Assembly (NCBI GenBank): GCA_030630015.1
Contig: DAOVNV010000057.1
Span: forward strand, 1 to 11,708
Origin: Desulfuromonadales bacterium
GTDB taxonomy: Bacteria > Desulfobacterota > Desulfuromonadia > Desulfuromonadales > BM103
DNA length: 11,708 bases
Direction of reading: 5' to 3'
Part shown: piece after piece, positions 7,408 through 11,708 of the stretch
Position numbering within the stretch: position 1 is the stretch's first letter
Layout: the number at the start of each line of letters is the position of its first letter
Notes under the pieces: generated by a model
Databases searched by the model: none
What the model saw: only the letters and a program-made list of their open reading frames with translations
What the model was told of the DNA's origin: nothing
Position numbers and translations under genes: made by a program

Positions 7408-7644
7408 AAAAGCCTTTGTGAGGTCGATAGGCTCAATAATATTGTGGGTAATCTACTTTCGCTTGCCCAGCCGGCCGAGAGTAATCCGGAAGAGATAAAT
7501 ATTCTTCAGGAAATCGAACGCTGCCTGAATTTCATTGGGGCTAAAGCTAAAAGTCAGAATGTCAAGTTACAAACAGATTTCGAGAACAACTTCTCCGCAA
7601 CAGGAACTAATTATGCCTTGACTCATCCAGGCACCTTTCTGTAA
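7408..7644 (+). pseudogene. Sensor histidine kinase fragment (dimerisation-domain end and linker only)
   Basis: The + strand frame carries EVDRLNNIVGNLLSLAQP, then ILQEIERCLNFIGAKAKSQN and VKLQTDFENNFSATG. This matches the second helix of a HisKA-type dimerisation domain (E-x-DRLN-x-IV-x-x-LL-x-FA-x-P) and the start of the HATPase_c domain (the ARSQNV-x-LQ strand). The phospho-accepting H-box upstream is gone: the frame continues leftward into unrelated DNA that encodes the TetR remnant on the other strand. Downstream the frame ends at TAA 7642-7644, just where the N-box should begin; a one-base shift gives an ALIQAPF-like continuation, hinting at a frameshift as well. It lacks every catalytic element, so it is a dead relic, not a kinase. 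The in-frame codons from 7207 to about 7407 have no kinase character. The fragment occupies most of the region in front of the symporter gene and shows that a two-component gene once stood here or was inserted and decayed. Confidence 0.7.
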
Positions 7645-7647
7645 GAT
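7618..7647 (+). promoter_or_regulatory. Candidate promoter of the symporter-isomerase-GH106 operon
   Basis: A -35 box TTGACT (7618-7623) and a -10 box TAAGAT (7642-7647) are 18 bp apart at the 3' end of the histidine-kinase relic. RNA would start near 7654, leaving a leader of about 55 nt before the symporter ATG. A loose dyad, TGTT (7654-7657) with AACA (7669-7672), just downstream could be an operator, but its centre is poorly symmetric. The spacing is one base longer than ideal, so this is a plausible guess only. Confidence 0.35.
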
Positions 7648-7708
7648 ATAGAGTGTTACTATATTGGAAACATCTCCGGATTGTTCTCTACGGTTGGCGC
7701 TCAACTTA

Positions 7709-9232
7709 ATGATCGATTTGAGCTTCATAGATTGGTGCGTTTGCGCCGCGTATCTTGCGGTGGTCTTTGGCCTGGCTTTCAGAAGCGCAAAGGGACAGCA
7801 GGATAACGAAGACTTTTTTCTCGGTGGCCGGAACATGAACTGGTTCGTGGTCGGGGTCTCGATGTTCGCCACCAGTTTCAGCTCCATCTCCTTCCTGGGA
7901 CTTCCTCAACGAGGGGCCTACCAGGACTTCAGTTTCTACCTGACCATCCTGTTCATCCCGTTTGTCATAACTCCCATTCTGTGGTGGATTTTCGTACCGA
8001 TGTTCGTGCGGCTTAAGGTCAGCAGCGGATACGAATATCTGGGCCGACGGTTTGGTCTGCCCGCACAGCGCATTGGCTCGGGCCTCTACTGCGTGTACGC
8101 CATAGGCTGGATGGGCACCATGCTTTACGCAGTGGCCCTTACCCTTCAAACCGTGATGGGACTCAACGAGGCCCAGTATTTCTGGGCGCTCGTCGGTATC
8201 GGGGCCTTCGCCACCCTTTATACCGTCATGGGCGGTTTGAAAGCGGTGATTTGGACCGATTTCTTGCAGGCGGTCGTGATGGGTGGAGCCATCGTGGCGG
8301 TCTTGTTCCTGGCCGTAGGCCGCATCGATGGCGGCTGGTCGGGTTTTTGGGCGACCGCAACGGAACACAATAAATTTCAAATGTTCCACCTCAACGCCAA
8401 CCTCCTCGCACCGGAGAATTTCACAGGCAGAAATACCGTTTTCACAGCCGCGGCTTTTGGCCTGTTCATGTACTTGCCCGGCTATGCGGTCTCTCAAAAC
8501 ATGATCCAGCGTTATGTTTGTGCCGGCACCCTGGCCAGAGGACGGGGCGTGGTGCTCCTTAGTGCCGTTATCAACACCGGGCTCGGCCTCCTCTTTCTAT
8601 TAGTCGGCACGGCGCTGTTCGCCTTCTATAGCCAGCCGGGGGGTGTCGGTTTACCGGCTGCCGGTGTCGAGATCGCAAAGCAGGATCAAATCCTGCCCTA
8701 TTTCGTAGCTACCCAACTGCCCGGAGTCGGGCTGGTGGGGCTCATCCTGGCCGGGCTGTTTGCGGCGGCTATGAGTACCATAGACAGCGGAATCAATGGG
8801 GTGACATCGGTCATTGTCTACGACTGGCTGTCCGGTAAGAAGCTGCCCTTGAAGATCAGCCGGATCTTGACCACTGTACTGGGTATAACGGTCATCGGTG
8901 CGGCCCTCCTGGTTTCCCTTTTTGGCAAAGACGTTTTTGACAACATCGTTGCAATCGCTGGTACCTCTCTTGGCATGCTGTTGGCCATCTTTCTTCTGGG
9001 AATGCTGATTCCCCGCGTGAATCTACCAGGAGTGCTCATAGGGTCCGCTGCAGGACTTTTCTGCTTTGCCCTGGTCTTGATTTTTACGGATATCCCCCAG
9101 TGGTGGTTCGGAGCCTTCACCATGGTACCAACCTTTCTCGCGGGCCTTGTGGCCAGCCTCTTCTTTCCGCCACCTTCCAAATCCGCGCTGAATGACACGC
9201 TATTAAGAGGTAAAAAGGAGCAAAAAGCATGA
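7709..9232 (+). CDS. Sodium:solute symporter (SSS/SLC5 family)
   Basis: A 507-residue polytopic membrane protein with about 13 predicted helices, the usual number for this family. The N-terminal signature EDFFLGGRNMNWFVVGVSMF is followed by SSISFLGLPQRGAY, which resembles the NIS/SMCT-like branch of SLC5 more than the glucose-type branch. Later come YTVMGGLKAVIWTDFLQAVV and, around residues 352-370, AAAMSTIDSGINGV; Ser356 and Thr357 fall where the Na2-site hydroxyl residues of SSS transporters lie. It should use the sodium gradient to import an organic solute. Given the isomerase and glycosidase encoded next, a sugar or sugar acid is likely, but the sequence does not fix it. I prefer the ATG at 7709; a TTG at 7664 would add 15 polar residues before TM1. 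No Shine-Dalgarno is visible for this start. The TGA overlaps the isomerase ATG by 4 nt (ATGA, 9229-9232). Confidence 0.94.
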   Translation: MIDLSFIDWCVCAAYLAVVFGLAFRSAKGQQDNEDFFLGGRNMNWFVVGVSMFATSFSSISFLGLPQRGAYQDFSFYLTILFIPFVITPILWWIFVPMFVRLKVSSGYEYLGRRFGLPAQRIGSGLYCVYAIGWMGTMLYAVALTLQTVMGLNEAQYFWALVGIGAFATLYTVMGGLKAVIWTDFLQAVVMGGAIVAVLFLAVGRIDGGWSGFWATATEHNKFQMFHLNANLLAPENFTGRNTVFTAAAFGLFMYLPGYAVSQNMIQRYVCAGTLARGRGVVLLSAVINTGLGLLFLLVGTALFAFYSQPGGVGLPAAGVEIAKQDQILPYFVATQLPGVGLVGLILAGLFAAAMSTIDSGINGVTSVIVYDWLSGKKLPLKISRILTTVLGITVIGAALLVSLFGKDVFDNIVAIAGTSLGMLLAIFLLGMLIPRVNLPGVLIGSAAGLFCFALVLIFTDIPQWWFGAFTMVPTFLAGLVASLFFPPPSKSALNDTLLRGKKEQKA

Positions 9233-10689
9233 AAGTTACGCGAAGAAAAAAAAGAACAGCCAATATCGGTATTTTCGGAGTTGGTTTTCATACATACTGG
9301 TCACAATTCGACGGTCTGCTTGAGGAGCTGAGACACAAACTGGATGTCTTCGTCGACCGGGTCAAAATCCACGAAGTGGAGGTCACAAATTTCGGCATTG
9401 CAGACGCCGCCGCTTCTGCTTATGCCCTTTTGCCAAAGCTCAAAGCCGCGGATCTTGACCTGGTATTCTGCCACATGCTCACCTACGCCACGTCGGCATC
9501 ATTTGGTGCGATTATTCGCGGACTGGACATCCCGTTGGTCTTGGTTGCGCTTCAGCCCTTAAAGGCTTTGGACTATTCCAAGGCCTCCACCTACATGCAG
9601 TTGTGCAATGATGATTTCTGCGCCGTCCCTGAATTCACCGGCGTGGCCATCCGCATGGGGAAAAAGCCCCCACCCGTTATCCTTGGCACCCTCGAGGATG
9701 ACCCAACGGCAGAGGGAGAAATCGCCGAATGGTGCAACATCGCTATGGTCCTGCATGACCTTAAAAGGGCCCGGATCGGTCATTTCGGTCATCCCATCGA
9801 AAATATGCTGGACATGCAGACGGATCATACCGCGCTCACCGCAGCGTTTGGTTGTCACATCGTACAAACAGAGGCCGATGAGCTCCTGAAGCTGGAACGT
9901 ACAGTCACTGAAAGCCAAATAAAGGCCAAGAAAACACAGATTCTCGATATCTTCGACACACCTGACCCGAAATCCGACCCTATCACGGAAAAACTGACTG
10001 AAAAAGACCTCCAGGTTGCCGCTCGGGTGGCAGTAGCCTTAGACAAATTCATCGACACATACGCTCTGGATGGGCTGGCCTACTATTACGAAGGCGAAAA
10101 GGCCAGTCCGATGCGGGAATTGGTTACTAATCTGGTTGTAGGCAATTCTCTGCTCACCGCCGCCGGCTTTCCCATGTGCGGGGAGTCTGATTTGAAGACC
10201 TGCATTGCCATGTTGATTATGGATCGCCTGGATATCGGGGGGAGCTTTGCGGAATTTCATCCCATCGATTTCAACGAGGGCTTTGTCCTTCTCGGTCATG
10301 ATGGGCCGCATCATATCAATATCGCCGAGGGCAAACCCGTTCTTCGCAGCCTAACCAAATATCACGGAAAACCGGGGTCCGGCGCCGGCGTTGAATTCAA
10401 GATAAAAGAGGGCCCGATTACTATACTCAGTATCGGGATCACAGCCAACGGCCGGTTCAAGTTTGTCCTTGCAGAAGGCGAAAGTGTGCATGGCCCCATA
10501 CCGCCCACCGGCAATACGAGTACCCGCGGATTCTTCAAACCGGATGTCCGGTCCTTTCTTAAAAGGTGGGTGGCCGAAGGGCCGACCCATCATTTTGCGC
10601 TGGGTGTGGGTCACCATGCCCGTACAATTCAAAGTATCGCAGAAATTTTGAATTTAGAAAGTGTCATTGTTACATCGGAGCATAAATGA
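9229..10689 (+). CDS. L-arabinose/L-fucose isomerase-like sugar isomerase
   Basis: A 486-residue cytoplasmic protein with no signal peptide. The N-terminal Rossmann-like part starts IGIFGVGFHTYWSQFDGLLE, with a domain-2 segment near RIGHFGHPIENMLDMQTDH. Catalytic-region motifs are CGESDLKT (Glu319), GGSFAEFHPIDFNEG (Glu342), LLGHDGPHH (His357) and GPTHHFALGVGHHA (His454/455). By alignment by eye, these fall where E. coli AraA places its Mn2+ ligands Glu306, Glu333, His350 and His450. The C-terminal block GPITILSIGITANGRFK and AEGESVHGPIPPTGNTSTRG is typical of the same family. It should interconvert an aldose and its ketose with a divalent metal. The clade is annotated as arabinose isomerase in many PVC genomes, but the true substrate (L-arabinose, L-fucose, L-rhamnose or another deoxy sugar) is open. 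AGGAG at 9216-9220 sits 8 nt before the ATG. It overlaps both neighbours by 4 nt, so expression with the symporter and glycosidase is coupled. Confidence 0.9.
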   Translation: MKVTRRKKRTANIGIFGVGFHTYWSQFDGLLEELRHKLDVFVDRVKIHEVEVTNFGIADAAASAYALLPKLKAADLDLVFCHMLTYATSASFGAIIRGLDIPLVLVALQPLKALDYSKASTYMQLCNDDFCAVPEFTGVAIRMGKKPPPVILGTLEDDPTAEGEIAEWCNIAMVLHDLKRARIGHFGHPIENMLDMQTDHTALTAAFGCHIVQTEADELLKLERTVTESQIKAKKTQILDIFDTPDPKSDPITEKLTEKDLQVAARVAVALDKFIDTYALDGLAYYYEGEKASPMRELVTNLVVGNSLLTAAGFPMCGESDLKTCIAMLIMDRLDIGGSFAEFHPIDFNEGFVLLGHDGPHHINIAEGKPVLRSLTKYHGKPGSGAGVEFKIKEGPITILSIGITANGRFKFVLAEGESVHGPIPPTGNTSTRGFFKPDVRSFLKRWVAEGPTHHFALGVGHHARTIQSIAEILNLESVIVTSEHK

Positions 10690-11708
10690 ACATGAAATAT
10701 AGTAATACTATTAGCCTGTTGTTGTCACTGGTAATTTTATCAATCCCCATACAGGCACGAGTCCGCCCCAGGCGGAAACAGATAGATTTAACCAATCCCT
10801 TAGTTGCCGGATTTCTACATCCGCCTAAAGCCGCCAGGCCATCGATATACTGGCTTTGGCTGAATGGATATGTAAACCGCGCTTACCTGGAAAGGGAGTT
10901 GAAGCAGTTCAGTGAAAAGGGTATTGGTGGTCTCTGCATCTTTGACATGGGGGCACGGGGTGATAAGAAGGCCGCTCCTCCACCGGGGCCGGCGTTCATG
11001 AGTGATGAGTTCTTGGAGAACGTTGCCTACGCCTTGAAGCTCGCCGGCAAGTTTGATTTCGATGTTCAATTAGCGGCCTGCAGCAGTTGGGACCTGGGCG
11101 GCTCCTGGGTACAACCACACCACGCCAGTATGGGGCTGTACTACACGGAAATCCGGGTCAAGGGACCTGCCGATTACGACGGGGTGCTTCCGTTTCCAGA
11201 ACTTCCTCCCCAGGCCCCAAGGGCCCCGGATGGAAAACCCGCTTTTTTCAAGAACGTTGCAGTATTGGCCATACCGGAGACTAAAAGGCAGCCGGCCCAT
11301 GAATTCATCTTCGAATTGCCGCGAACCGATATTCATCGGATTGACCATATCATTCTCTATAACGCAAAAAGCGATAATCCTAATCGCTATGGCAAACTTC
11401 ACCTTTTCGCTAAGGATTTTTCCGTAGCCGTGAGCACGGGTCGTCTCGACGAACAGTCCTTCAGTGAAATTCTCCGGGACACACTAAAGCCGAATACGAA
11501 GCCTCAGCGTTTTAACTTCGCACCGGTTGACGCACGCTATGTCCGGCTTAGAATCTATAACGGTTATAACCCGGATTACGACGTGGTCCAGTTCGCTGAA
11601 TTTGAAGTCTATACTACTGGTGGGCGCAACATAGCCGGCTCAAAAGAAATCGATCGAATAAAAGATTCGGCATATATTATCCGCTTTAATTCCCAGCGGG
11701 AATCCGGC
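10686..11708 (+). CDS. Secreted GH106-family alpha-L-rhamnosidase-like enzyme, N-terminal part (3' end cut by window)
   Basis: The frame is open from ATG 10686 to the window end (341 residues). The ATG overlaps the isomerase stop by 4 nt, and a GGAG 5 nt upstream (10677-10680) supports it over the ATG at 10692. Residues 1-24 form a signal peptide (SLLLSLVILSIPIQA) with likely cleavage after Ala24, so the enzyme is exported. RPSIYWLWLNGYVNRAYLER and KGIGGLCIFDMG, then FMSDEFLENVAYALKLAGKF, and AACSSWDLGGSWVQP match the start of the GH106 TIM barrel (family pattern W-x-WLNG ... GIGG ... FMS ... W ... GG-W-V-P). Around residues 275-305, DARYVRLRIYNGY and VQFAEFEVY resemble a discoidin-like beta-sandwich strand pair, as commonly found inside this family. 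GH106 enzymes cleave terminal alpha-L-rhamnose from plant or microbial polysaccharides; the catalytic glutamates would lie beyond the window, so activity cannot be confirmed. It is the third visible gene of the sugar operon. Confidence 0.85.
   Translation, partial: MNMKYSNTISLLLSLVILSIPIQARVRPRRKQIDLTNPLVAGFLHPPKAARPSIYWLWLNGYVNRAYLERELKQFSEKGIGGLCIFDMGARGDKKAAPPPGPAFMSDEFLENVAYALKLAGKFDFDVQLAACSSWDLGGSWVQPHHASMGLYYTEIRVKGPADYDGVLPFPELPPQAPRAPDGKPAFFKNVAVLAIPETKRQPAHEFIFELPRTDIHRIDHIILYNAKSDNPNRYGKLHLFAKDFSVAVSTGRLDEQSFSEILRDTLKPNTKPQRFNFAPVDARYVRLRIYNGYNPDYDVVQFAEFEVYTTGGRNIAGSKEIDRIKDSAYIIRFNSQRESG

Noticed and set aside
7664..7708. TTG start adding 15 residues to the symporter
   Set aside because: Rare start codon, no ribosome-binding site, and the extra residues are not part of the conserved SSS N-terminus; the ATG at 7709 gives a normal start just before TM1.
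7706..8497. Long open frame (263 codons) on the - strand inside the symporter gene
   Set aside because: The translation is rich in His, Arg, Glu and Gln with no domain character and is fully antisense to a well-supported membrane protein, so it is a shadow of its codon usage.
11510..11620. Discoidin-like segment in the GH106 protein as a novel domain fusion
   Set aside because: Similar beta-sandwich strands occur inside known GH106 proteins, so this is a family trait rather than a new fusion.

Overview
The window looks like a chromosomal segment of a Gram-negative, carbohydrate-degrading bacterium. The outer-membrane lipoprotein, the tripartite efflux pump, the planctomycete-style Gfo/Idh/MocA protein (LDWDLWLGPAP, WWDFGTGALGDMACH) and the GH106-type glycosidase together suggest the PVC superphylum, most likely Planctomycetota. 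This is inferred from protein style; no rRNA or marker gene is present.

Layout. (1) 2-889, + strand: 3' end of a Gfo/Idh/MocA-family protein. (2) 890-1258: no intact gene. It holds a short relic of an integrase-type transposase directly behind the first gene, then a strong compound inverted repeat at 1078-1150. (3) 1259-7157, - strand: a compact three-gene efflux operon transcribed in the order outer-membrane factor, membrane-fusion protein, RND pump. The gaps are 8 nt and then a 1-nt stop/start overlap. (4) 7158-7708: a scarred divergent intergenic region. On the - strand it has the first 24 codons of a TetR-type repressor followed by a stop, with a plausible promoter in front. On the + strand it has a piece of a sensor histidine kinase lacking both the phospho-acceptor histidine and the ATPase motifs. 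(5) 7709-11708, + strand: a sugar-use operon of an SSS-family sodium symporter, an L-arabinose/L-fucose isomerase-like enzyme, and the 5' part of a secreted GH106 (alpha-L-rhamnosidase family) enzyme. Its two junctions are both 4-nt ATGA overlaps.

How the parts work together. The efflux operon would assemble an envelope-spanning proton-driven pump. Its former local repressor appears to be destroyed, so expression may be constitutive or controlled elsewhere. In the sugar operon, the exported glycosidase should release a deoxy or pentose sugar, the symporter could import it or a related product, and the isomerase could convert the aldose to a ketose. The isomerase's metal-binding residues can be placed by comparison with AraA, but its substrate is open, and pairing with a rhamnosidase is the most interesting functional question here.

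I see no CRISPR array, tRNA, rRNA, phage module or defence system. The observations most worth following are the decapitated TetR, the histidine-kinase relic, the compound inverted repeat, and the tightly coupled symporter-isomerase-GH106 unit.
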